Shown: piece by piece, positions 49,016-61,008 of the stretch
How positions within the stretch are numbered: position 1 is the first letter of the stretch
Layout: every line of letters starts with the position of its first letter
NCBI GenBank assembly: GCA_000181795.3
Contig: CM012954.1
Coordinates: 15,992,609 to 16,056,608 of the forward strand
Length of the DNA: 64,000 nucleotides
Direction of reading: 5' to 3'
From: Trichinella spiralis
Taxonomy: Eukaryota > Nematoda > Enoplea > Trichinellida > Trichinellidae
Notes under the pieces: generated by a model
The model's input: the letters and a program-made list of their open reading frames with translations, nothing else
The model's database searches: none
What the model was told of the DNA's origin: nothing
Position numbers and translations under genes: made by a program

Positions 49016-50159
49016 GTCAATGCTTGAGATTAGCAACTTTTTTTCTGTTTTTTTTTTATTATTTAGCTCATAATATGAAGAAGTAATCGATTTTCTAACG
49101 TGTTTTATTGCTGTTAATAAAAACGTAAAAGTCGAAAGTGGCGGAAACATAAAACAAAAAATTACAATGGAATGTTGAACAATTTGTTACATTTTCAAAT
49201 GCGATCATTTTTCAAAGTGTCAAAACAATAAGAGATAAGAATAACGAAATTTCAACAATGCTTGTACGTGTGGGTCATTAAAAATTTGAAAAATAAAAAA
49301 AATACACTTTAAATGTTTAGCTGATTAAAGTGAAAATAAACAAGCTTTTTATTCAATCAGTCACAGTGAATGTAAACTGCAGAAAAATGTTATTTCAATT
49401 ATAATTAATTTACATTTGTTTGAGAAAAGAAAATGAGTAAATAAATTAATAATATTTTTTCTCTTACTTGTTCGAAATCAGCTCTACCAGAAAATGTAAG
49501 CTATTAACTTTGCGTTTGGTTTGTTAGATATCAGTTTTGCCCAACGTACTGCCTAGTTGACTTTATTATTTATTACATCCATCGACGGCCGTACACCTTT
49601 GCTAAATTATTAGCAGTGCTTTTTGTTTGTCTTTAATTAAATAATGCATTTTGCTTTCATTGAACAGTAAACAATTGAACTGTTTATTATTTCAACGTCA
49701 GAATTGATTTAAATTTAAAAATTGTCATCATTGTTTTCATTATTAACCAGTTGTTGTTTAGAAAAATTCTTCTCATTATAGTTAACTTACAAAATTAGCA
49801 TAAATATTGTAAAGTAAGGTCGAGATTTTTTTTTCATAATTTACTCTTATTATTATTGAATATTTTTATTTTTAAAAAAACGTTTAAAAAATATTAATTG
49901 AATTGTGAAATTTCCCATAAAACAAAAAACAATTTCGCTTGATTGAAATCCGTTTGTCGTGTTTCATACTGTAAAAATATGGTAAATTTAAAAATGGTAA
50001 TCTCCGATGATGACTGGAAAAATATTATTTTTTGAACAATACAGTATACTACAAAAAAAATAGAGAATGTATATTTTTTGCCATTTAGGATTTTGAAATT
50101 GTACACACGCACACATACACGTTCGTTCTTCTGCTTGCTACTCTCCAAGCTTGCAGTTG

Positions 50160-50183
50160 TGACGTGGACATGGTCTACGTCAT
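50160..50183. promoter_or_regulatory. Two CRE half-type sites
   Basis: TGACGTGG at 50,160-50,167 and TACGTCAT at 50,176-50,183, only 16 bp apart, ~550 bp upstream of the PKI start. Confidence 0.4.
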
Positions 50184-50362
50184 CGTTTGTTGTCGTCGGT
50201 TGGCAAGTTTGAATGCTATTGCGTCGTTTGACATTAAAACTCAAGCAAGCCTGTGCAATTACGCTTTGACAGCTTGCTGTCACACACTTTGTCGATTATC
50301 GATTTCAGACGCTGAATTTAGCGCACACAACTCTGCTTTTTCCATTGATCGTTTTCAAATTC

Positions 50363-50370
50363 TGACGTCA
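50363..50370. promoter_or_regulatory. Full CRE palindrome TGACGTCA upstream of PKI
   Basis: TGACGTCA in ttctgacgtcaccaac, 350 bp upstream of the start codon. With the neighbouring half-sites it forms a small cluster that would suit control by the PKA-CREB pathway. Confidence 0.5.
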
Positions 50371-50719
50371 CCAACGCCCGTTCACTAGTCACTACTCTAT
50401 TAACTGTGCTTGCCTGCCTGCCTAAGCGTGTGTGTGGATGTGGATGTGGATGTGTATGCTTTATTAGCAACAACAACAACAGTCAGAAAAGCTTCTTCAT
50501 TCAAATTGGCTTTTCAAGCTTCGGTCGGGGGTTGTCTGTTGAAATTTCTTACCATGTCATCAAAGCAAGGTCAATATTATACAAACAAATATTATTCTGT
50601 TGCTTATTAATTTTCAATGTGGACATTTTCTCACGCTTATTTGTCGCGCCCATACGTCCATTCACCCATACTGTACAGGTGGATAATGGATTATTTTTCT
50701 TCTGTATTTTCTAGGAGAG

Positions 50720-50932
50720 ATGGAATTTACTGAAGTCGTAGAAGAATCTTTCAAAGCATCGGCTCGGATCGGTCGTCGCAATGCGGTTGGCGACATTGAC
50801 AAAGCGGACCCGAATGCTAAAATAGCAGCCCTTGTGCAAGAGTTGCAAAATTTGTTGCCATTCAACGACTACAGCACCTCGCAGGGTGCGGCCGACCACT
50901 GCAATCATTGTGTAGCAGTTGACCAGACTTAA
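50720..50932 (+). CDS. PKI-like inhibitor of cAMP-dependent protein kinase
   Basis: A single coding exon of 70 aa. Residues 11-23 (FKASARIGRRNAV) match the PKI pseudosubstrate FIASGRTGRRNAI. The key aromatic F11, R16, the R19-R20 pair, N21, the alanine in place of the phosphorylated serine (A22) and the hydrophobic residue after it are all kept. A hydrophobic stretch IAALVQELQNLLPF at residues 35-48 occupies the place of the nuclear export signal (LALKLAGLDI in vertebrate PKI). Length equals that of vertebrate PKIs (~75 aa). Known role: tight inhibition of the free PKA catalytic subunit and its export from the nucleus. The exon opens with the acceptor ttttctag just 5 nt before the ATG, so the 5'UTR is spliced, by cis- or trans-splicing. 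CRE sites upstream suggest feedback control. The call rests on this short motif, but the match is specific. Confidence 0.85.
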   Translation: MEFTEVVEESFKASARIGRRNAVGDIDKADPNAKIAALVQELQNLLPFNDYSTSQGAADHCNHCVAVDQT

Positions 50933-53209
50933 ATCCACTGCAATTGGGAATTTTCCATTTCCATCATATCATCTCCAACACGACCGTATAATATATAATC
51001 TTCGTTCAGTTTGTTGAAACAGGCATAACTTGGCACTTTGCCAACTTATTTAAAATACTGCCTGCCTGTGTGTGATTGTGAACTGAAAAATGCGAATGTC
51101 AGTCAATAATTTCCATCAACATTCTGACATCCATCTTCACATACATACATTTCATCGCTTAATATTTACATATATTGTTTAATAAAACTAATAATCAATA
51201 AACTGTTGTGATCATTTTTTATTTACAAAACGAACATTAATTACAATTTTCGGGTTTTGTTCACACGTTCAAACTTTTATTTATTGCGGTCATTTTGTGA
51301 AGATTTAATTTATTTTTTCTTTTAAATAAAATTTTCTGCTCTTTGTAAAAGTTCAATTTGAATATGCTTGTTACAATTTTAAAACTTCATTTATTTACAG
51401 TATACTAATCTATTTAAATTTCATTTGTTAGAAAAATTTTGAAACTGAAATATGAAAACCTTTTTAAATATTTAAACAAACAAAATATCATAATCCATTA
51501 AAAACGTATCAATATTTCAAGTGTACACTTTAAGAAAAGAGCATCAGTTTTTGCGAACTGCTTTCACTGTACAAATTTGCATACGTATGCGTGTGAAACG
51601 TTCACGTTTCAAATAATGTTATTTTCCAATAATCAACGTTTTTACATATTCGCACAGTTTTTATTGTACATTAAATTAATTTCACACAATTTGACATGTA
51701 CTATTTATTTAATTTTTGCTCTAAATTTAGACTTTCCCAACCCGTGGATGAATGAATGAAAGAAGCTGTTAATATTATTTTATTTCAATTTTCTTCTTTT
51801 CATGTCAAATGAAATTAATTGGACAGTTTTTAGAAAATGAATTAGTTGTTCCATGGTGGCATTCATTTATAAAAGTTGCAAATTGACAATTATAATGTAT
51901 TGAATTGACATGCGGAAAAACAAATACAATCAGTTGAGTAAAACAGTAAGCATCAAATGAACGTAATTCTAACATTACAATCGAACACAATATAGATTTT
52001 ATTCTGTTTATTTCTACAAACAAACCAAATCAATTTACAACATAAAATATACAAATGCTAAATTATTCGCTTAGCTCCGCTGGATTAATTATTTTTTTCT
52101 TTGGCATTCAACTGCTTCGATATTTTTAATTTACGAATTTGAATCTCCTGTATGTTTTCTTACTCTGTCAACAAACGTGATGAAGCGCTCAACAAAAAGA
52201 TGTACAACTATTTAAGAGAATTTCAGCAAATTTTAAAACTTATGAAAATAATTTTTTTTTAAATAAAAGTATTCAACACGCAACGTGAATATGTCAAAAA
52301 CGGATTAATCTACTTATAAATGATAACTTACGAAATATGAAACAGGCATCGCAACATAAATGAATTCAAAGTTATTAGACAAAAAACAAATGTGTACCTT
52401 TATCAAATTCTACTTTCGAGTTTAATTGAATTTTAAGACAAATCCAAATTCTCCAGGGCATATTCGAAATGAACTTATTTTTCACTAGTTCAAAATTCAA
52501 TAAAATTAATTTGCAAAAATACAACAGTTGAAAAAACTGCTTTTGAATTCGACCAAAGTTTAATCAATTGAAATGACAACATTCTACTAAATTACAAAAT
52601 CAACAAAGTGTGACTGTAGTCGTACTACCGTAAAAAAATTTATGATTTGCACGTTACAATGCTTAAATGTTGATAAATTTTTCTGGTCAAAACAAGTAAA
52701 ATGATTAGTTTAAAAAATCTTTTTTTCATTTTCATTCAATTGACAAAATGAACATATTTGATCAAATATGCCTTGATGCTAATTTATTGCATGGATAATT
52801 CAATATGTAAAATAATTTTCAGCCGATTTTTAATGTTGTTAAAGCTACAGAATTAATAATATCAACTTGTGTATATAAATGGAAAAAGAATTTCCAGTGC
52901 TGTTCTTGTTACATATGAATATGAATATTCTTAAAATTTTATTCCAAAGCAAAATTTTTAATGGCATGCGGCGGATACAGTTCACGAACGGGTTTTGAAT
53001 TGTGCAAGAAAAAATAAACAAACAAAGAAATAAAGTAAAAAAGGGAAATGACGACAGTATGATGAAAAAACAAAAAACGAAAATGATGAGCATGAGCAAG
53101 CAGCAGTAAATTTTGAAGAATGTATAAATATATGCACGGATGAAGAGGAAAAAGAAGAGCAAAAGATGATCAGGAGAGAGAAAATTAGAAAACAAGAGAC
53201 CAAAGAGAC

Positions 53210-53250
<41 letters not shown>

Positions 53251-54319
53251 TGTCAAAAGCAGTGGAACATTGGATGAATGAAAATTAAAACTCCAGTTCT
53301 ACTCTTTCTCCAATAAACAATTGGAAATGGTCAATGGTCAGTCAGCAGCAGATTGATCACGTACAAATCAGGAATACAATCAATCACAGAATATTCAGGA
53401 TATAACAACAAGATGGAATAAAAAATTCTTTCCATTATTCAGCGCGGATTGTATTGTCATGCAAAAGCACAAAAAAAAGAGATGATGATCAAATTTTCTT
53501 TCCTTCTTTTTTCCGTGTATGATAATTTTTCTTCTCATCAAAACCAATCCATTTCCATAACACGATTCTTCGTCTGGGCAGTAAGAGAGAAATGAAATTC
53601 AAAACACATGAACAATTATGAATTCAAATTCGGAACAAAATTTGAATTTCAAAGAGAGAACTTCAACAGAGCATCATCACTGAATATACAGTTGGTTGGT
53701 TGTTCGCATGAGCATTGCATTCATGCCTATCTTGAGCGACGACGGATGGACCGTATTTTCTTCTTTCCAATTCTACTTTGCTATATCTGTTCGAGTGGGG
53801 TGGGGATTTTTAGTGTCAATTTGGACAATAACGACGACGCTGGATCTCTACTGTGTACTGTATAAAAAGAGAAGAAAAAATCACAGTCTACCTACATACA
53901 GCATTCATTCATTCGTTGCCTAGAAATTATTGTTTCGTTTCAAACGAATTAACGGCAGCAAATATGAGTAGAAATGGAGAGAAGGAGTCAAATAAAAGAA
54001 GGAAAAAGAGAGTAGAGTGGAATGGGGGGGGGGGGGGAAGTTGAGAACAATTGACACTTTTAACCAGGGCTTCTTTGAAAGCGGCCCTGCACTTTGGTTG
54101 GTGGCCAAATGTCATACCAGTGGCAAGGAGCATCCATAGCAAACAGAGAAGTCAAACTGCTATATAGTGTTGATGTTGAAGAAATAAAAACAAACAAACA
54201 AACAAACAGAAAAATAAAACCAAAAAATAAGTAATGGCTACTAGTGATTCTGTTTCGGTGGCATGATGACGTTACAGAATAAAAGAAAATAAAGTATCAC
54301 AAAAATTAAAAAAATACTG
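50933..54319. other. PKI 3'UTR and intergenic DNA
   Basis: AATAAA at 51,181-51,186 is a plausible PKI poly(A) signal. Beyond it no gene is recognised. A (GT)n microsatellite lies at 53,213-53,248 and a poly-G run near 54,025. The last part should include the 3'UTR of the minus-strand DM gene. Confidence 0.5.
53213..53248. repeat. (GT)n microsatellite
   Basis: About 17 GT units. Confidence 0.9.
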
Positions 54320-55540
54320 TCAAACAGAAAGCTTGTTATTTTTACAACGTTCGAGAGGAAAAGTTGTGAAATTTTTCATTGTAAAATGCTGATTCAGCTG
54401 CAATGACAATCGCTGCAAATCTTCGGGCGTCGAAAGGAACGCCATTGTGAACAATGGCAAGTTCCACCGACTCGACGATCCGAGGGGTTGCAAGAAGCAT
54501 CCCGTCGGCAAAAACGACCCTACGGATGACGGGGAGTCCAGAATGTTTGCAGACGAGGCAGCATTGCGCAAAAGGGTCGATTGGAGACGTGCAATCAGCG
54601 ATGCAAGCAGCTGATCATTGCCGCCCTGGTCGGCTCTGCTGGATACAGGAAGCCACTGGTGGTGGGTCGGGTGTGCTGTAGTAGAATACAGACTATTCAA
54701 TACGGTCGATGGATCTGCGAATTGAAATAAAAAACAAAACAACGATTAGTAGAATAAAATTAAGAATAATTTTAAAAAAATGATACAAGCGACGCACTGT
54801 AATACTTTACGCAGAGAAGCTGAAGAGGCATGTGAATGACTGACAAGCTCTAAGTAGATGAAGAAGAAGAAGAAGAAGAAGAAGGCAAGAAGATACACAC
54901 ACACAGAGCAAGCAAGAGAGCAAGAGAGAGAAACGAGAGAGAAAGACATAGAAGAAAAAAGAGCGCGCAATAAAAACTCCGTTCATGAATGAATTCCTGT
55001 ACTATAAACTCCTCCTGTATATTGGCAACTCCTAAAAATGGATAATCCCCGCGCTCGGTGGCCATTCTCTCTGCTGGTCGTGGCTTCCAAAGCGACGGCG
55101 CTTTTCCACATGTGCATGTGTATAGATATTTGAATATGCAGTATATAGATGAGCAAAAACTGGGTGCGCAAAAACTTCTAGAGGTGCAAATCTTCCACAA
55201 CTGTTGCTTTTCTGCTGCGGTTGAATCCTTTTTTTTAATTTGTACATCACACTCTGCTTGGCCGTTTTTGGGCTTGCACTCTTACTGCCAAGCAACGTGC
55301 AAATCATACGGATAGGCAGATTCACCTGAAGGCGGTTGAATGTATCGGGAGGCCTGAGGATTCGGCTGCATCGCGTGTGTGAACACTTTTTTCTCACTCT
55401 CACCCGACACGAGGTACACTTCGAAGAAAAAAAAGATGAACGATCATCATAATCACAATCATCATCAGCACAGCATAAATATTAAACAAACGTGTGTATA
55501 TATATGTGTATCTGTGTGTGTGCATGCATACATACATACA

Positions 55541-55594
<54 letters not shown>

Positions 55595-55872
55595 NNNNNN
55601 NNNNCGCACGGTGTGCAATCGATATGCATATGTCTCCCCCCATCTATGCTATCTGTCTCTGTCGATATATATCTCACACAACCGCCGGCAGAACAGCCAC
55701 AGCCTGCACATACCCATCCACATACTTCTTTTTATTAGTAAGAACAACAGCCGCCACCCACCCACTCAACAAACATGCCTGCATCCATCTCCGATGTGTA
55801 TGCCCACCCGCCCCACACACACATGTAAGATGTATGTCCTATTTTTGTGTCTCTTCCCTTTCCATACCATTC

Positions 55873-55934
<62 letters not shown>

Positions 55935-58900
55935 CAATGTATAGCATGAAAAGTGACAAACCAAAATAGGACATTCAACTTACATGTGGGTGTTGGCCGT
56001 GTTGGCATACCCATCGGAGATGGATGCTGCAATGTTGTTGGAGTCGGTGGCTGCTGTTGTTGTTGCTGATGATGATGATGATGTTGATGGTGATGTTGAT
56101 GCTGTTGCTGTTGTTGCTGCTGTTGTTGTTGTGAAATATCTCCAGAAACAGATAGCATAGATGGTGGTGACATCAGCATTTCCATTGGACACCCACCGTT
56201 CGCCACCGTGCGCACAGACTGCACACTGGTGATAGAGGATGCGGTATCGTTTGCTAGAAGCATATTGAGCTTCTCATCGGATGTATCCGTTTGTGATCCG
56301 AAAATGACACTTCCGTTCTTTTGTTTCGCTTTTTGGCTCCTTCTCAGATGAATCTGACGAGCCATCACCGAGCGACGTTGAGTAACAAGTTGGCACTGTA
56401 TACACATCCATTTTTAAAAAGTTTAAAATAAATAAAAAAAAAATAAACATACTTTATAGCACGCACACTCCTGATATGGGCAAACTTTTTTGTGACCTTT
56501 CAAAGGTGGTGGTTCCATGTGTCGTGCATGTACACCGCATCTTGCGCATTTTGGATTTCGTGATTTCCCTAGAACGAGAAAATTATTTTCACTATAGCTA
56601 TTACAAAATTTGTGCATGAAATTATTAAAAAGTTGAATTAATATCAATGAAGATATAAGAGGAATGAAAACAGTCTACACAATACGACAAGGCAAATATC
56701 AACGAAATACAATAAAGTGAACATTTTCATTTAACCTACTATACACAACATGTTAGCAATATTCTCTTCAGCAAACAATAAGAAAATCATTTCGTGCGTG
56801 CTAAATCAAATAGTTTCCATTCACTTATGCAAATAAAATTATTTCTTATTTAAAAATAAAATAGAATTAAGCTATAAAAAAGAAAGATCTTGAAAGTCTT
56901 CAACAATATATATACATATATATGTATTTGAAAATGATTACTTAAATAACATTATAATAATTTTTTAATAAATAAATAATTTGCTGCTATTGAGAATTTT
57001 TGTTTCAATTTTGATTTAAAAATGACGATAATAAATAAAAAAGTTTTTCTTTGACTTCGAGTAAAAATCAGCAATTAGAAGCTACTACTGCTCTACTCCA
57101 CCACTGCAAAGCCAGATGCCGCGGCTTTGAGTATGATTTATAAAAGTTTGCAGCATCAATATTCGAATGGCAACAATTTGACAGTTTCGAGAAAAGAATT
57201 ATAGAAAAAGTGAACACGCCTTAAAATCTGCCTGCCTCGCATCTTATTCTCTCATTGTAATGCTTGTCGTATATCACACACACACACTTTGCCTGAGGGG
57301 GAAAGAGGGGTAGAGGGAGGGAGGGAGGTTATATTATTATTCATTTTTTTGGCTTTGTCAGCCCAATTATCCCTGAAATATCCAACCCAACCATGTGGAA
57401 AAGTTGCAACAACTGAACGGCTAGCCGCAAAAAGCGTTGCACAGAGAATAATTTTAAAAATTGATTTCAAATGTGCTCTTGTCAGCTCTTTGCAATTTTT
57501 TTTTCTCCCAAATTTCACATCTGAATTTTACGACGTGAATTTGGAACTTTTTTGTCCATTTTTCAAAAACACACGCGAACTCTATATTTAAATTTCGGAC
57601 GTCAAAAATCAGCCGAGCTAATTCTGAATTCGAAGAAGAAACAAAAGCTAAGATGAAGCAGAAAAAAAAAGAAAAACACATACACAACAACAACAACAAT
57701 AACACATGTGTGATAAATTGAAGCTGAAAAATTGCAACATGCAAATTTTTTTTTGATACATGAGCTGCTTGCTTGGTTGAATATACAAAACGTGAAGAAG
57801 AAGAAGAAATAATCAGAATAAAAGAATGAGAATAAATTTCAATATATTTTAAGCGAAATCAAATTCTACAGTATATCGAAGATAAAATCAAAACACGGTG
57901 GTTAAAAAAAATGCCTTTTTTTTCTTCTTTTTCTGCAACAGTAAACAAAATGTAAAAAAAATACAATTCAATAAAAAAGGAAAAAAAATAAAAACGAAAA
58001 AAGTATGCTTTTCACAGTTTGAAAATTTGAAATAAAAAAAAAGCTTTGAACAAAAATTTGAAATGAAACAATACTTTTGGAAATGATCATTTTTGCAATG
58101 GACATAAAAATTTATGAATTTCAAAAAAAAAATTCCGTTCACCAATTCACAGCAGTATTGGCCCAGTGGACTACTAAATTTAATTTTGTACATATTTAAA
58201 AAATTTGTACAATTATGTATATTTATATATATTGTCAAGTGATACTTTTTATATATAAATGAATAAATGTTTGATTGTATATAAAATTTATTATGATCAT
58301 ACAAAAAGTTCAAGATTTTCCCATTTATCCGCCTATTGTTGTCGGGATTTTGTTCTCAGAAAATGAATAAATTCAAAGAGAAATTGAAAAATATTTTGAG
58401 AGTGAATAATTATCATTGCCAGTAGAGCCGACGGCATTTCAATTGGAAAGTTCAACAATTTAAATAATAAATCAAAAGAGAAGAGATGAAGAAAAGCATG
58501 TGTCAAAGAAAAGAGAACAGCAGCAACTTCTTGGAAGCCGAAATGAAAAGAGAACGCCGAAATTGAACACAAAATGATGCTAATCGAATTGTGCACGTTG
58601 CAACAAAATAATTTGAAAATTGTCATTAATTTAAATTCAGAGATCGGGTGATTTTGTGATGAATATATAAAATATGCGGATTGATGTGAAAGATCAAAAA
58701 AAAATTTAAACCTAACTAACGAAAGCATCGTTGATATGAACTACTATTACGGCTTTGGGTTTTTCGAAATTTCCTGAAGGGAAATTTTCTCACAAATAGA
58801 TCAGAAAATGAAAAATGTTAGCCCAACTGACGCATTGTCACCAACCATATATCCAAATAAATGTACTTTTAGCCGTAGTTTAAAAATAAATTACTACCAT

Positions 58901-61008
58901 CATTTTGTTGTTATTAATCTGTGCCCATTTATTGAAAAAGCTTTAAAGTGTATATATATGAAGAAGAAGAAGCTAAAAGTGGCGTGCGAAAAATCTCCTA
59001 CTTTTATTTCTCGCTATACAACTACTATTTTATTTAATGCTATATTGCAACACAACTGCTGCTGCTGCTTCTGCTTTTGCTGTTGTTGTTGCTGCTGCTG
59101 CTGTTGCATCGAATCTTTCTCGTGATGAGAAAAAAAAAAGAGAACAAAAGAAAAAAAAAGCTTCACCAAATGAATACCAAACTGCTGCTGCTGCTCAAAA
59201 TTCTGATAACATTACACAAAAGTTAAGAAAATGTTTCTTTTCAAAAATGATTTTTTAAATTTAAAATAAAGAAAAAAAACATCTGCCTTCTCAGAATAAT
59301 TTTCCATCAATTTATTATGCAGATCGTATTTTTATAAGTTGAAAATGTTAATTAGCTGTTTAAATAATATCGAATCAGAAATTGAAAAAAAAAGAGTAAA
59401 TAAAATTATTAAACCAAATTTTACACATACATCACCTTTGCATAGAGACCTCGTTTAAATTAAATCGTTTGTTTAAATTGGAAACAATTACAGCAATAAT
59501 TTTGTCATTTGAAAATAAAAAAGATCAATACTGAAAATTTAAACAATAATCTTTCGCTAAACCTAGTTGGAAAAGTTTCGGACATTTGTTTTAAAATTCC
59601 ACTTTATACTTTTCACAATTTCGGTACATTGTAAAATTGAAACATTACATTAAACAACAACAGCTACTACTGCTACTATTACTGTTATCATCCATTGTGT
59701 CATTTCGAACAAAAATAATGTTTATAAAAACAAAAATGTTTAAAAAAAACTTATCATCTAAATCTCACAAACACATTGCAATGCTTTTGCTCTTCAACAG
59801 TGAAAATGTTTAAAAAAAATCTCGTTTTGGATTATTGTAATTTTGAAGAAAATTTCTGAGAAAGTTTTGAAGAAAACTTCTAGGAAACAAACGTAAACTA
59901 TATACAATTGTTGATATTCATACATGTGTCATGTATAATTAATCTCTGCCAAATGTGCATGCAGTACACATAATTGAACAATGGACGAACGAAACTTCTC
60001 AAAGAAAGCGCCTTACTCTGTATTATATAAAACTCTAAACTGGAGCAAAGAATTATATTCTATTTTTGATAAAATTTAAAAACTTTCAATAATTACAACA
60101 AAAGTGGTGATGGAGTTTGGAAAAAACATTTTAAACATGCATGTTATAAATATATATTTGAATAAATTGAACAAAACAGCAAATTCAATTGCAAAATTAA
60201 ATGAAGAAAAAACTGAAACAATTGTGACAAGTTTCGATTTAGCAAAATTACATAAAAAAGTTTCAGTTATTAAAAATATATGCTATGAAGAATCAGAATT
60301 GCAATGCAAATCTGATCCAATACACAGCACAGTTTGGCCACGTCAGCGTTGCTTCTCTTTTACAGGTTGGTTATTCTCGTTCGACAAGATGAATGTGACA
60401 ATAAAAAATTAAATATTACATTTTTTCCCAATTATTGCCATTATTATCATTGTTGACGTCAATTATACACATTCACAACGTATATGCAAACAATACTCAG
60501 TGTGATTTGGAAAAGTGAGTAAGTAAAAAGCTAACTATCAATATGGCAGCTATGAAGCACCCACATTGTTCTTGTTATAATAAGAATAATCGAACTGCTT
60601 ACTTTTGTGGGTGATTCGACCTGCCGCTTCACGGTCACTACCGTTTGATGAAGAGGATGAAGAACCAGGCTGTTGGGAGCGTTCACATTCGCTGTTGATT
60701 TCCCGATTAAGCATCTTGCGCCGTTCGACCAGCACGCACTGTACGCAAGTGCAACTGGCCCATTCGCAGAAACGTTTGTGCCCTTTTCTGGCAACCTCCT
60801 TGCCATGATTCAAGCAACGCTGACAATGGTAAGTACGCATTGGAGCTTTGACAGCCGGACGTTGGATGGGCGATGCGGGCGTGGTCATCAGCGCCGGCTG
60901 GGGCGGCGGAGCCGGCGCCTTGAAGTCGATCATCGTTGGGGTGGTGGTGGTGGTTGCCGTGGGACCGGCGGCGACAATCGACTGATCATAATGACAACGA
61001 GGTTCCAT
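54320..61008 (-). CDS. Two-DM-domain transcription factor, MAB-3/DMD-3 type
   Basis: Four minus-strand exons: 61008-60603, 56568-56453, 56395-55984, 54714-54320, phases 1, 0, 1, giving 442 aa. DM domain 1 (~60-106) has CQRCLNHGKEVARKGHKRFC, then C.C..C and an ERRKML tail. DM domain 2 (~142-198) has CARCGVHA, KGHKKVC, then CACYKCQLVTQRR across the exon junction and MARQIHLRRSQ. Both keep the Cys/His pattern that binds two zinc ions. A Gln/His tract is at ~263-289. Proteins with two DM domains are known from nematodes (MAB-3, DMD-3), where they direct male-specific differentiation; DM proteins bind DNA in the minor groove. The start is the first ATG after an upstream in-frame stop. However, the frame stays open and protein-like (poly-Ala, Ser/Thr) back to about 61,185 with an acceptor-like aacag there, so an upstream first exon may exist. 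Which of the two paralogues it matches is unsettled. Confidence 0.92.
55541..55594. repeat. (CATA)n then (TA)n microsatellite against the gap
   Basis: Long catacata and tatata runs lead straight into the N gap, the likely cause of the assembly break. Confidence 0.9.
55595..55604. other. Assembly gap (10 N)
   Basis: Ten N characters inside the third intron of the DM gene. Confidence 0.99.
55605..55877. repeat. Inverted, error-like copy of DM exon 3 and its donor
   Basis: Read on the plus strand, this matches the minus strand of 56,212-55,930. Shared points in order are cgcacggtg, ccatctatgctatctgt, gcatccatctccgatg, acacatgtaag and atgtcctattttt. The two arms meet at a (TA)n run, 55,878-55,929. 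The copy next to the gap has many indels and loses most of the Gln/His tract. A foldback read or mis-oriented contig end is the simplest reading. Confidence 0.75.
55878..55929. repeat. (TA)n microsatellite at the centre of the inverted copies
   Basis: About 25 TA units, symmetric between the two arms. Confidence 0.9.
56058..56136 (-). repeat. CAG/CAT repeats coding the Gln/His tract
   Basis: Mixed CAA, CAG, CAT and CAC codons inside DM exon 3. The interruptions and mixed codons suggest a maintained coding tract rather than a pure microsatellite. Confidence 0.8.
59057..59107. repeat. (CTG/TTG)n trinucleotide block
   Basis: Nearly uninterrupted ctg/ttg/ctt units. The Ala- and Cys-rich open frames across it are artefacts. 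Confidence 0.85.
60454..60461. promoter_or_regulatory. Full CRE palindrome TGACGTCA
   Basis: In tgttgacgtcaatt, inside the first intron of the DM gene near its donor. A single motif. Confidence 0.25.

Larger units (their letters stand above)
56569..60602 (-). other. First intron of the DM gene (4 kb)
   Basis: Separates the two DM domains. It is AT-rich with chance open frames, a (CTG)n block at about 59,057-59,107 and a full CRE palindrome at 60,454-60,461. No extra exon is recognised. Confidence 0.7.

Noticed and set aside
55492-55949. 150-codon open frames crossing the second gap
   Set aside because: They run through N characters and microsatellites, and partly through an inverted noisy copy of DM exon 3.
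59037-59258. Ala- and Cys-rich frames
   Set aside because: Produced by the (CTG)n block, with no splice or family support.
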